Origin: Lunularia cruciata
Taxonomy: Eukaryota > Streptophyta > Marchantiopsida > Lunulariales > Lunulariaceae
Length of the DNA: 64,000 bases
NCBI GenBank assembly: GCA_948567375.1
Contig: OX419756.1
Location: 1,679,001-1,743,000, forward strand
Direction: 5' to 3'
Notes under the pieces: model-generated
What the model was told of the DNA's origin: nothing
What the model saw: the letters and a program-made list of their open reading frames with translations, nothing else
The model's database searches: none
In this document: positions 9,966 through 20,530 of the stretch, in pieces
Layout: every line of letters begins with the position of its first letter
How positions within the stretch are numbered: the stretch's first letter is position 1
Made by a program: the position numbers and the translations under genes

Positions 9966-11876
9966 TGATTTAGGAATGGATAGTAAGTCCATCAACTTGC
10001 AGAAGACGTTTGTTAGAGAAGCATACAAAGAGACCCACAAGTCCTCAAACAATTTGTAAAGCTTGGTACAGACGGTACTTCAACCCTAGCATCAAGGTTT
10101 TGAAGTGAGCTGGTATGCTTCTAGCTAAAGTCGTCCTTCATGTTCTTCGATGAACACTACTTTAACACATATAAGACAAACTTTTATGTTAACAACCACC
10201 TACAGAGGTCGTCGCTACTGAAGAGGAGAAGATTGTACAGTACTTGCACATAAGCTGACGTGGATGTGACGGTATCGACTGCATGCACCTAATTGCAAAG
10301 TTCTACTGTACGCAGTTACTTGAGCGTGCACTTTCACCTGAGAGTAAGGCTGATCCCGCGCTAGCAGTTCTCGTAGGGTTTGCCGCGCAACACGATTCCC
10401 GCTTTAAAGTGATCGGCGGTGGACCCAATTTTATGAGATGTGTGATCGTGCGGTTCCAGATCGTTCATTATAAGCTTCGATTTGCGCGAAACCATATACG
10501 GGGAATCGCCTCGGGTGGAAACGACTAGGAAGAATACATTTACTCTAAAACCCCTCTACGTAGCCTGTCAAAGGCAACGGCATTGGTTTGGAAACCACTC
10601 AAACGTCAAACGTGGGGCTTCGCATAGTGACAGAACCCGGTAAATAGCGGAGATGGAATAGCAAGGCGACAGTACGCGCGAGTACATGTAGACTTGCCAT
10701 TTCAGCGTGGGCCAACGGTACTAGATTACTGTCTTCACTTCAGGTTAGTCTACTGAAAGTCACTTCAGGTTAGTCGGATGCTAAATCGACGATGCACGAA
10801 CAGGTAGAGGGGATAACGTGCACCGTGACGCGTGGATGCTTCTGTACTCTTTGGCAGTTTACCAAGTTGCCCTTGACCGGTTCTCGCTATGTTTGATTGC
10901 TTGTAAGCCAGATTCACACTGTGAGAAAACTCTTTGATCGGCAAATTTATCTATCCAAAACTGCTCGGAATCAGCACAGTACCTCCAGGTTTTTCCCGTC
11001 CTGTGTCAGCCGGGGTAAATTCTAACGTGGAGCCGTGCGTAATTCGCTACTGGTGTATATCCTGGTGGGTAAAGAAAAAAGGCGACCGCGTAGGAAAAAT
11101 GAAGGATGGGAAGACCCTGTATATCCTGGTGGGTAAAGTAGGACCCGAAACCACAGGCTAGCGAAACGTGGATTTAACGTACGTTTTACAAGCAGAAGTC
11201 ATTTCTCTCAGGGCCGTGCGTGAAAGCACTTCTACTAGAAGCAGGCGGCCGAGCATTCGAGGAGCCGGTAACGGAGCCTGAGCATTGCTTTACAGAAGTG
11301 GCGCGTTTTCTTCAGTTCACTTTAGTCGAATGAGGACCACGTCCTTGTCCGGGCTAACTAGTGACCGTGTAACCACGCACGGTATTAAAGAACACACCTC
11401 AAAAGGGGAGACGAATAGACAACGCGTATTTATGACCATGTTTTTTAAGCGGGACGCGAATATACGAATCGTATTTATGTAGCGTCGCTACCGTAGCCAC
11501 GTTCAAGGAGACGGTGTGCAGCCATTCTAGAGGTACAGAAAACCACATAGAATATCCGCATAACCAGGGATTTGGACCACTAGGGTTTTACACCGAACCG
11601 GAATATACAAAGCAGAGAGTTCTCTCAGTTTCGGCGCACGAGATTGAATTAGCTGAGTGATCGTGCTACTACGGGTAGGGTTTGCAGCCGTGGAAGTAAC
11701 CTGGTACGGGGAATACAAGGTTCGCATCTCGCGCAAGGTATTGACGGCCGTACTTTCGCCGAAGCTCGAAATGGACGACTATCGAATCTCTTATAATACC
11801 TTCGTCCGATATAGTTACAACCTCCACGTTAATTGGAGGGAATACGTGGTTCAAGTAAGTATTTCCAACTTCCATA
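9966..11876 (+). other. CpG-rich unassigned DNA
   Basis: No recognisable coding or repeat family apart from the NLR1 stub at 11075-11118. CpG dinucleotides are frequent here, unlike the AT-rich, CpG-poor flanks, and the text looks low in repeats. A 16-bp direct repeat (TCACTTCAGGTTAGTC) occurs at 10735 and 10760, nine bases apart. Short ORFs (81 codons from 10283, 75 codons from 10934) show no known domain and no convincing gene structure. It could be host single-copy DNA or an old unmethylated segment. Confidence 0.4.
11075..11118 (-). mobile_element. 44-bp NLR1 stub with 20-bp target-site duplication
   Basis: The 44 bases are the extreme 3' end of NLR1 on the minus strand (AGGGTCTTCCCATCC through CTACGCGGTCGCC and T6). 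They are flanked by identical 20-base copies of GTATATCCTGGTGGGTAAAG at 11055-11074 and 11119-11138. This is a severely 5'-truncated target-primed insertion and it defines the NLR1 3' end exactly. Confidence 0.85.
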
Positions 11877-11888
11877 TGTAGTTAATAT
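11877..11888 (+). repeat. Left TSD of full-length NLR1
   Basis: TGTAGTTAATAT, repeated exactly at 15636-15647. It marks the 5' edge of the insertion. Confidence 0.85.
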
Positions 11889-12377
11889 TTAAGGGGGGGG
11901 GGGGGGAGATGCGGGAGATGTGTGGAGATGTGTGGAGACGGGAGAGGAGAGGGAAGAGACGGGAGATAATTTTGATAATTCTTGAGTGGTCTTTAGCATG
12001 TAGCATTCGAGTGAATAGTCAATTTTATTTGTTTTTCAATTTCTGTTCCATTGGTACCTAGATTGAAGACTATGGAGAATGAAGTAGAAAGTTACAAATA
12101 TTTTTAGTTTTTTTAGGGTTGAGAGTGATCATTATACATTGAGAGTGATGGGTTGGAAATTTTCATTACTAATCTTTTGGTTTTCATGATTAAGTTTCAT
12201 GTGAATTTAATTTGAAAATTTTGGAGATAGAATTGAAAGTTATGAGAGTTTATAGATTTTAGAGTTTGGAGAGATTATTTCTTATGTGAGTTGGGATGTG
12301 AGAGGTTGTGGTTTTGTAGATATGGGGAGATATGGAGAGGAGTATCATGTGTTACTATCATTAATCTTGTGCTAGCC

Positions 12378-12785
12378 ATGGCTACACTTTCCCATGTTGG
12401 GTCGCTTAGAGCGGGTCGGGATACACCATGCCCGGTGTGTCACCAACGCTTTACCTCGCAAGGGGTAAAGACCCATGTGGGAACGATGCACAAGGACTAT
12501 GATTGGACCACTTGGGATGCTCACGTGAGACGAGCGACCACATCGACTGCCGTGACACTCGGGATTACATACGCTTCTTCTATACCTTCGTTGATCGCTC
12601 CAGGGATACCGACCAAGTCGTGGGAGTGGTTAGCTTCTCAAGCGGGTTGCATTTTGGGGTTATTTGAGACTAGTTTTCCATGTCCACGTCTATTCCATAG
12701 GCTTCCCCGCACACTCCATGATGAGGCTAGACAGGCTTTCGCCTACCACTGGATCGTTTGGCACGTGATCCCTTGGACAAGTTAG
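12378..12785 (+). pseudogene. NLR1 N-terminal region with C2H2 zinc finger
   Basis: Start chosen at the ATG at 12378 (MATLSHVGSLRAGRDT) because the zinc finger follows at once. Finger: CPVCHQRFTSQGVKTH then VGTMH, that is C-x2-C-x11-H-x4-H. R2-type proteins use such N-terminal fingers to bind target DNA. After residue 135 the frame stops (WTS then TAG), and the link to the RT region at 13190 is broken by frameshifts. About 400 bases (12786-13189) hold decayed linker. Confidence 0.7.
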
Positions 12786-13189
12786 CATGGTTCCTATTCC
12801 TCCTACTCCCTCGATGGTGTCTTCGTTATGCTAGAGGGGGACGCGCGGGGCATAGAGAGGTGGCGGCTAGATTTTGTCGATTCCGACCGGAGGATTGAGC
12901 AGCACTTCAGGAGGAGTCTGTTAGGGCTACACGATTTAGGAGACAGGCATCGCCACAAGATACCATAGATTCCACTCGTTTACGACGATGTAGGACATTG
13001 GGTCAGGCGGGAGAGTTTAGTAGAGCAGCACGAGCGCTACACCCTTTATCTATAGCGAGTCCTACTGATGAGACCATCTCTTCCCTACGCTCATTGCATC
13101 CTATAGCAGTAGAGGGACTACCACTAGAGGTCTTAGATTATCAACTTGAGTAGCCTTTATGTCTTGATAGGTCACTATTTGCACAAGCA

Positions 13190-14727
13190 TTGTGCACTGC
13201 CCCTCACCTTTCCTCAGGAGGCTTGTCAAGGATGGTTTATGAGCACCTTAGAGATTGCTTCCAAGTAGATGATCCTTCTAGTGGTTTTACCGAGTTGTTT
13301 CAGGTGGCTGTAGCAATAGCGAGAGGAGACATTCCTATGTCTATTAGTCGGGTCTTAGGTGCTAGTCGACTTCTCGCGATTGAGAAGGACACGGGAGGCA
13401 TTAGACCGATTGCTGTTGGAGAGATCTTTTTGCGTTTGGTCAGCCGTACCATTGTCCTTCAGCATCGTTCTCACTTTTGACAGCACCTTAGTCCACATCA
13501 GTTTGGAGTAGCTACACCTAGAGGATGTGAGGCTATATCTCTAGGCATTAGAGCACTCCTAGATATCCATCCGGAGTGGGTCGTCCTACATGTGGATGTT
13601 GAGAATGCTTTTAATAGCATCTCACATGCTTCCATCTTTAGAGAGCTTAGGGAAGCTAGTGGATCCTTGGCGAGTCTCATTCCTTTTGTGCGGTCTTTTT
13701 ATGTCTCTCCTGCTTCCCTTTACTACCAGCATGGTGGTTCACAAAAGGGAGTCACCCTCTTGGAGTCAGCTGTTGGTACACGATAGGGTGATCCTTTGGG
13801 GGGGCCCTTATTTGCCATGGCTCACTTTAGAGCTCTCCTATCTACTACTTTGGCCATGCCAGGTTGTGTATTTCCCTCCTTGGCAAATGATATACACATC
13901 GTAGACCCTGTAGATCAGATTAGGCAGGCCTTTGACTACTTGACTACCAAGCTACATCTAGTAGGCTTGAGAGTCAAGGTGTCAAAGTGTAGGGCATGGT
14001 CCCCTTTAGGTATCCCTCCCCACCTTGAGCTTCCAGAGGGGTGTATCACATCCACAGATGGACTTCATGTTCTTGGAGTGCCAGTAGGATCGAAGGATTT
14101 TGTCACATGCTTCTTGGATGCTGCCCTTGCAGAGGATGTTCTCCATGTGGATGACCTTCCATTACTAGGAGATCCACAGGTGGCATTTGGTATACTCTCT
14201 TCCAGTATTGCTCGTCGACCATCCTACCTCATCCGTACAGTTCCCCCCTCACCATCCTTCCTATCACGTCTGAGAGCATTTGATAGGAGGATTATGGGAG
14301 TCTTTGGTGATATTATTGGACCAGGGACTTTTGAGTGTGTGACAAGGGATTTGGCACCTAGACAGACGGCTCTACCAATCTCATGTGGTGGGGTTGGCTT
14401 GCTTTCTATGGAGGAGATGGCACCTATAGCATTTTTGGGTAGTTGTGCTCTCTCGGCACCCCTACTTGCCTCTCGTTTTGTGGTTGCTGGTAGGCCGGTT
14501 TTGGAGACTTATGTGACAGAGGTGGAGGGAGGACCTTTTTCTCTCCATGTGTTATTGCGGCAGACGAGAGATAGTCTATCCTCACGAGCACAAGAGGGTT
14601 TTCCATCGTTTGCTTCACTATCGTCAGATTGGACTAGAGGTCTACAGTCTTCCTTGATGGAGCAACAATGTGAGCATACGCTACATTCTCTCTTAGTTGA
14701 CTCGTCCATTCCTCAGGCAACCTAGAG
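13190..14727 (+). pseudogene. NLR1 reverse transcriptase
   Basis: One frame with two stops, TGA at about 13478 and TAG at about 13784, both consistent with C-to-T changes (CGA, CAG). Motifs: TGGIRPIAVGEIFLRLVSR, ATPRGCEAISLGIRALL, VVLHVDVENAFNSISHASIF, then GDPLGGPLFAMAHF. The catalytic box, normally F/YADD, reads SLANDIHIVDP, so the first catalytic Asp has become Asn. Later blocks (LRVKVSKCRAWSP, LHVLGVPVGSKDF) match non-LTR RT thumb regions. A one-base insertion near 14728 shifts the frame into the C-terminal domain. Confidence 0.8.
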
Positions 14728-15545
14728 CACGTCTACGCTCTTGCTCGGGCAATGGTGCAGGCTTGTGGATCCTAGCTCGACCATGCATTAGGGCTTTCCG
14801 ACTCGCACCGGCTACTTTCTCTACAGCGATGAGGTTTCGCCTAGGTTTGGTCCACCCATCTACATCTTCACTACTCACTTGTGAGTGTGGTTCCACACTA
14901 GATGCAACGGCGGTCCACATGACATGGTGTCCTTTTGGAGGACAGAGGATAGCTACACATGATGCCATTAGAGACATAGTGTTTGCTATGGCACGAGAGA
15001 GTGGATACTTAGCTTGGAGGGAGCGTTCGTATGCGTTGCAGACGACACGTGTCAGGGCAGACTTATACTTGGTCCGAGATGATCAGGTGACAGTAGCGGA
15101 TGTCGTGGTCATGGACCCTACGCGGGATACAATTTCGGAGGGAGTGATTACCCATCCCCCTGGATGGGCGGCGAGTGCAGCAGCAGGTCGCAAGGTCTCC
15201 AAGTATAGGGGCATGCAGCGAGGTCACCTCTTTGTTCCTCTAGCCTTGGAGTTATATGGAGCGATGGACACGGCATTTGACACATTTGTTAGGGAGTGCG
15301 CAAGAGCTTATCATGTTAGGCGTCAGGGGGTACCACTCTCACTCTCATACTTTGTTGCTTACTTTAGACAGCGTGTGTCCATTGCTCTACAGAGGGCAGT
15401 GGCTGGTGCAATCCATAGGAGAGCAATCACATTAGGTGATGTTTCTTCGGATGCTCCAGTTGTGTGTAGACCGTACGACTTGCATAGCTCGGATATCTTA
15501 GGTGCGGTAGGACAGATTTCTCATACAGACTCTATTGGGGCTTAA
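14728..15545 (+). pseudogene. NLR1 C-terminal CCHC and endonuclease-like domain
   Basis: Open from the frameshift near 14728 to the stop at 15545. It contains MRFRLGLVHP, the Cys/His motif CECGSTLDATAVHMTWC followed by QRIATHDAIRDIVF, and then RADLYLVRDDQVTVADVVV. In R2-type elements a CCHC motif followed by R-x-HD-x-I and then an R-P/A-D...D motif marks the restriction-like endonuclease that nicks the target and starts priming. The order and spacing fit; the endonuclease assignment rests on this short motif. The end (SLSYFVAYFRQRVSIALQR) is conserved in all NLR1 and NLR2 copies. Confidence 0.7.
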
Positions 15546-15583
15546 CCCCATGTTACCTTTTTTGTCTCTCCCTTGTACGGCTT

Positions 15584-15600
15584 GATGGGGTCTTCTCATC
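15584..15600 (+). ncRNA. 3' UTR stem-loop of NLR1
   Basis: GATGGG-GTCTT-CTCATC can fold into a six-pair stem (one G-U) with a five-base loop. The copy at 20471-20487 has the perfect form GATGGG-GTCTT-CCCATC. The related piece at 18700-18716 has GGTGG...CCACC, with both sides changed together. It may be the RNA signal bound by the RT for target-primed copying. Confidence 0.5.
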
Positions 15601-15635
15601 CTTCATTTTTCCTACGCGGTCGCCTTTTTTTCCTC

Positions 15636-15647
15636 TGTAGTTAATAT
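15636..15647 (+). repeat. Right TSD of full-length NLR1
   Basis: TGTAGTTAATAT, identical to 11877-11888, directly after the T/C-rich 3' tail. Confidence 0.85.
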
Positions 15648-18111
15648 AAATATTAAATAAGAACAGCTTATATAGTTTTTACTTACGTATACGTGGAGAG
15701 GGTCCACCGAGTTGGACTCTCTACTCGACTAGGATTGTGTTTTGATCTATCCAAGGTTGAAAAATAAACAATTCCCTGCTTCATGTAAATTTTGCTATAC
15801 ATATTGCAAGAATTATTTAGAAGTTTCTTTTGGCAATTTTGTAGATAATATTTATGTTATTTTTTGCGTAGTTTTTAATTAAAAAATTAAAAAATATAAA
15901 TAATTATTATTATCTATATTAATCTTATGTATCAGAAGGATGATATCTTTTGACTTATCTTAACATTTGTATCTTAATTCAAATTTTTTTTGGAATCATA
16001 TCTGGACTTTCCTTCAGCAAGACCAACTTCCTAACTGAGCGATCAGTAGTTATATACTTTCCTTGGTGAAGTATTATTTATGTTAGTTGTATATTTGATT
16101 TTCATTCGCAAGTATGTCGAAAGATATGTAACGTTTACTCTACAACCAAGTGGGAGCATTTACATGATCTTTTGTGTAATGACATTTTATTGAATATTTC
16201 CACTTATTGTGTTAGATCATTCCTCAATACTGTAGAGAAAGTGGATACTGGAAAGGAAAATATTTTCATTTTATTAGTGCTCAAATGAGTTTAATATTCA
16301 TCTACTTAGGGAGTCAAAATACAAATGTTTTATTGGGTATTCGTTTTCCAACATGAATGTCACCAATCTTTCTTACTTAAGTCACGTGTTTCATTTGCCC
16401 CTTTAAGAAATTTCTGTTCCAAGTTTTTGAACACCATAGCCTGTGGGATACAAACCTAAATGCGAGATTAACTTCAATGTCATTTGTGAAGTTATGTAAG
16501 TATTTCTGCAAAACACGACACTTCTTGTAAAGATATATATCGAATATTCTCAAGAATCTGAACTTGCATATATAATAACATGTTGTCCGCATTACTCAGT
16601 GGGAGAAACTTTTACGACGCTCAAGACGATTCAGAAACTAGCAGGTCAAGTCGGTGGAGTTTGGGATGATACGACAAGCATTATTTCTGGTAGGTGGGTA
16701 TTGTACACACATTCCTAGCGCATCCGTAAGAGTACAGATCTGTGGACATGATTGTGTGCATTCAGAACAGAAGTATTACATACAGTAGTGCGAGATTATG
16801 GCACACTCCAGTTTGGCCAAGGACACGTATCGGTGAAACAGGGATGGCGACTCTGTCTACGCTGCACCATCCACGAGCAGTCACGTGATCTGGACACGCG
16901 TCGGCCTGCATGGTATTTGACCTGAAGTGTCCTGAGTTCTTCGAATTCTAGTCAGAGATAGAGACTCCTGATGCTGCTTAAGGAACTTCTCCACCTCCGT
17001 TCCATCCAGGGAAACCTGCACAGTTCTCCCAGGGTCATCCTTCCTTTGGGGTGGCCAGAAGGAGCTTTAATTTGAGCCCAGAAACCTTCGTCCTCTTTTG
17101 GCAACGTAAGTCGCAACGTCTCTTCCTGTCAGTTTTGTCCTAGTCTTCGAAAGAGACAACGCGTTCTTCGATTTGAAACCTCGAGCCTGTTGCTGGCAGC
17201 TGCGCGATGAGCGTAGCAGTTAGATAAGGTATGAATCATATCATGTGCTCTCCTTCCTATTGTCTGATTAAAAAAATCCAGAAACGGTCTCCTGGGCCAG
17301 TCATGAGTTGATTAACGTACTCGATCACGCATTCAGAAATGGTGATCTACGGTAGCGCTTGCAGTTGAGAGGAGGTGAATGAGTATAACCGAGAAGAAAT
17401 TGACGACAAGCTCATACGCAGCAAGTGGGGAATGAGGAGCGTAGGAAACTTCTTCTCATGCCGCTGTGACAAGGTACCGTAAACCTACCTGCAGCACTAT
17501 AAATACGTCGGACCAAGTAAATGCGGAATGAATCACGCACTGTGCATACAATGTTAGCGCTTAGCAGGGAGAAAGAGGGGCTTTCGTTCCGATTGCAATT
17601 ACCTAAGCTTTGTTTTCCATGGTACGACGGCCAGATCTTACGCGTATGTGGGCTCTCAGCGCGAGCAGTGCCAGCCGACAGGATAATGGCCGGGGGACAG
17701 GATGAGCATGACCGGATATTCCCGACCGCTTCATGGCCATGCTAGACATGACGGTCATACATACCCACATGTAGCAAATGCCTTTAAGAGTTCACTTTAG
17801 TCCAAAAGCATTTTCTCTGCTCGACTTTGCATGGTCATATTTGTCGCACCTGGCACAGGGTCATTTACTTTCCTGACTGGCAGTTCCTCTCAAACATCGC
17901 GACCATGCGCCTGGGTCCGTGACTGCCACGGCTAGGCCATGCGTAGGCGAATGTGGCTGCCACATGGCCAACCCGTCCCGGTGCCGGTCACACTTGCAAC
18001 TCAACTGATGGCAGCCCGCTGTGGACACATGTGACCAAGATGAATAAATGTGACAAGTACATAAAATTTTATGACGGCGCATTTCGTATGTTTGACATTC
18101 GATATGAATGT
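15648..18111 (+). other. Unassigned DNA (AT-rich, then CpG-rich from about 16600)
   Basis: 15648-16600 is AT-rich with no ORF or repeat I recognise. 16600-18111 changes to a more balanced, CpG-containing composition like 9966-11876. A 74-codon ORF from 17521 and others are isolated, without domains, and are not called as genes. Confidence 0.4.
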
Positions 18112-18124
18112 CTCTATGTGCATT

Positions 18125-18220
18125 GGGGCCTAACTCCATTTGACCTTTTTCCTCTTTCCCTTGTACGGATTGATGGGTCCTTTCCATCCTTCGTGTTCTC
18201 TACGCGGTCGTCTTTTTCTC
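18125..18220 (+). mobile_element. NLR1 3' UTR stub
   Basis: About 95 bases match the NLR1 3' end: GGGGCCTAACTCCA, CCCTTGTACGGATTGATGGG and CTACGCGGTCGTC plus a T run. CTCTATGTGCATT on the left (18112) and CTCTATATATGCATT on the right (18218) look like a slightly decayed target duplication. Confidence 0.75.
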
Positions 18221-19459
18221 TATATATGCATTATCATCATATCTATATATGGTAGGGCCTAATAACAATATAGAGAAAACCAAAACTCATTCGAAAAACA
18301 CAAAGTTAATCAACATGTGCACAATCTTTAGTAAATCAAACTGTTGCAGGATACTGGTGCGTTACATCAATTTACGTGTTAGTGTGTTCTGTAAACTTGC
18401 TAAACTGGGTTTGCGCAGTTGGACTATAGATCGGTTCGCACTATCGGAATTTTAGCACCTTGTTTTGCAAAGCACGGTGTAGCCGTGTAAGTTATGGTTC
18501 GTATTTATTTTGTCGAAGGCCTTCTTAACAGCGAACTTAAGGAACCGATTTGTGGCGCCCCCGAATTGCTTGTAAGTATAGAAGATCGACACGCTCGTAG
18601 AGGTTGCAGTTGGTGTGTTCCGCATGGATTCACACGTATAATTTGTAGTGCAGTCCCATGAAATGCAGAGATAGAGTTAACCTATCCTTGTACGGGCTTG
18701 GTGGAGTCTTCCCACCACCCCATCGACAAATATCCCGTCTTGTCTTTTGCCCACATCGTTGTATAGATAAATAATTTAGGATTAAAATATGTAAAGTCCT
18801 GGATAACTAAATGAAGAGTGACCTTACACCACATGACTGAAATTTAAAGTATTCTGAACATATGGTAAACACAATGTAGATATTTTATACGTTTAACTGA
18901 CCTTAGGAGTGAATGAAACACAGTTGTAACTTCCTGTAAAATAGGTCGGACGATCATGCTTGGACTAGATCTTGCTTCTTATTCCTACAAGAAGGTAACT
19001 AAGTTAAACCACGACTATTTGTTCAACTAAAGATATACAAGGAACAACAAACACTCAGAATTTGTTTCCTTCTGTAGAACAGAAGAAAGGAAACAAAAAG
19101 ATAAAATTGTTTCCTTCTGTAAAAACAGTTAACCTAGGATGTGAAATTTACAATCCACCATAGTACTCATGCGACGCGATAGATTGACAGCGGTGCACTG
19201 ATTCTCCTATGGACCACGTACTCTTCTCCTTTAACTCTCACGTGTCCACAAAATTTATTCCAAATCATGGGCCTTGTCCGTCTAGAAGTATACCTACAGT
19301 ACGAAAAATGGCAGGGGGTCCTTGTTTACGCAGAGATGGGTTCAAAGGTACTCTAATTTTGGCACTTGATTTAACGGCATTCCAAGTTTGTAGAAAGAAT
19401 TAACTGTACCGTGTGGCTGGATGTGGGTTTCGTCGGGCTGCCGTGGTCTCAAATAATCG
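18221..19459 (+). other. Unassigned DNA with a short inverted repeat
   Basis: No gene recognised. A small inverted repeat at 19060-19098 (TTTGTTTCCTTCTGT and ACAGAAGAAAGGAAACAAA) is followed at about 19108 by another TTGTTTCCTTCTGTA. An NLR1-related scrap lies at 18686-18755. Confidence 0.4.
18686..18755 (+). mobile_element. Divergent NLR1-like 3' UTR scrap
   Basis: CCTTGTACGGGCTTGGTGGAG and TCTTCCCACC align with the NLR1 3' UTR (CCTTGTACGGCTTGATGGGGTCTTCCCATCC) and keep the hairpin through paired changes. The rest of the tail has diverged. Confidence 0.6.
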
Positions 19460-19483
19460 GATAATTAGATTGATAATTAGATT

Positions 19484-20518
19484 GGATAATTAGATAATTA
19501 AATCATTATCGTCAAATTGAACTAGAGGTCTATAGTCTTCCTTGATGGAGCGACAATGTGAACATACGCTACATTCTCTCTTAGTCGATTCGTCCATTCC
19601 TCAAGCTACTAGAGAGCGTCTACACTCTTGCTCCGGCAAGGATGCAGGCTCGTGTATCCTAGCTCGACCATGCATTAGGGCTTTCCGACTCGCACCGGCT
19701 ACTTTCTCTACAGCGATGAGATTTCGCCTAGGTTTGGTCCACCCATCTGCATCTTCACTACTCACTTGTGAGTGTGGTTCTACACTAGATGCAGCGGCGG
19801 TCCACATGACACGGTGTCCTTTTGGAGGACAGAGGATAGCTACCCATGATGCCATTAGAGACATAGTGTTTGCTATGGCACGAGAGAGTGGATACTTGGC
19901 TTGGAGTGAGCGTTCATATGCATTGCAGACGACACGTGTTAGAGCAGACTTATACTTGGTCCGAGATGATCAGGTGACAGTAGCGGATGTCGTGGTCACG
20001 GACCCTACGCGGGATACAGTTTCGGAGGGAGTGATTACCCATCCTCTTGGATGGGCGGTGAGTGCAACAGCAGGTCGCAAGGTCTCCAAGTATAGGGGCA
20101 TGCAGCGAGGTCACCTCTTTGTTCCTCTAGCCTTGGAGTTATATGGAGCGATGGACATGGCATTTGACACATTTGTCAGGGAGTGCACGAGAGCTTATCA
20201 TGTTAGGCGTCAGCGGGTACCACTCTCACTCTCATACTTTGCAGCATATTTTAGACAACGTGTGTCCATTGCTCTATAGAGGGCATTGGTTGGTGCAATC
20301 CATAGGAGATCAATCACATTAGGTGATGTTTCTTCGGATGCTCCAGTTGTGTGTAGACCATACGACTTGCATAGCTCGGATATCTTAGGTGCGGTAGGGC
20401 AGATTTCTCATACAGACTCTATTGGGGCTTAGCTCCATGTTACCTTTTTTGTCTCTCCCATGTACGGCTTGATGGGGTCTTCCCATCCTTCATTTTTCCT
20501 ACGCGGTCGCCTTTTCTC
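19484..20518 (+). mobile_element. 5'-truncated NLR1 copy with TSD
   Basis: Homology to full-length NLR1 begins near 19504 (matching about 14622) and runs to the 3' tail CGCGGTCGCCTTTTCTC. GATAATTAGATT follows at 20519-20530, and the same 12 bases occur at 19460-19471 and again at 19472-19483, with a third partial copy to about 19500. The insertion thus has a 12-bp duplication plus extra target-derived repeats at its 5' junction. Confidence 0.85.
19542..20431 (+). pseudogene. NLR1 C-terminal CCHC/endonuclease region (truncated copy)
   Basis: Open from 19542 (MMERQCEHTLHSLLVD) to a TAG at about 20277, where the full-length copy has CAG (IALQRA), so this stop looks like a C-to-T change. It keeps MRFRLGLVHP, CECGSTLDAAAVHMTRC, HDAIRDIVF and RADLYLVRDDQVTVADVVV. 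It lacks the one-base insertion present in the full-length copy near 14728 and so reports the original frame. No RT, no start of its own. Confidence 0.8.
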
Positions 20519-20530
20519 GATAATTAGATT

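Larger units (their letters stand above)
11889..15635 (+). mobile_element. Full-length R2-like non-LTR retrotransposon NLR1
   Basis: A 3747-bp element between perfect 12-bp target duplications. It starts TTAA followed by a run of 14 G (11893-11906), then a roughly 470-bp 5' UTR, one coding region with an N-terminal C2H2 zinc finger, reverse transcriptase and a C-terminal CCHC plus restriction-like-endonuclease-type region, and a 90-bp 3' UTR ending GGTCGCC and a T-rich tail. This order (zinc finger, RT, CCHC, endonuclease) is that of the R2-type clades, not of the L1-type LINEs common in plants. No rDNA flanks it. A few stops and frameshifts inactivate the copy. Confidence 0.8.

Noticed and set aside
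10283-10528. 81-codon ORF in the CpG-rich region as a host gene
   Set aside because: No domain, no splice or promoter context, and length is within chance for balanced composition.
9966-11876. Bacterial or organelle contamination
   Set aside because: It carries an NLR1 stub with a perfect 20-bp target duplication and is flanked by NLR1 copies, so it is part of the same nuclear DNA as far as the sequence shows.
17521-17745. 74-codon ORF as a gene
   Set aside because: Isolated, short, no recognisable motif.
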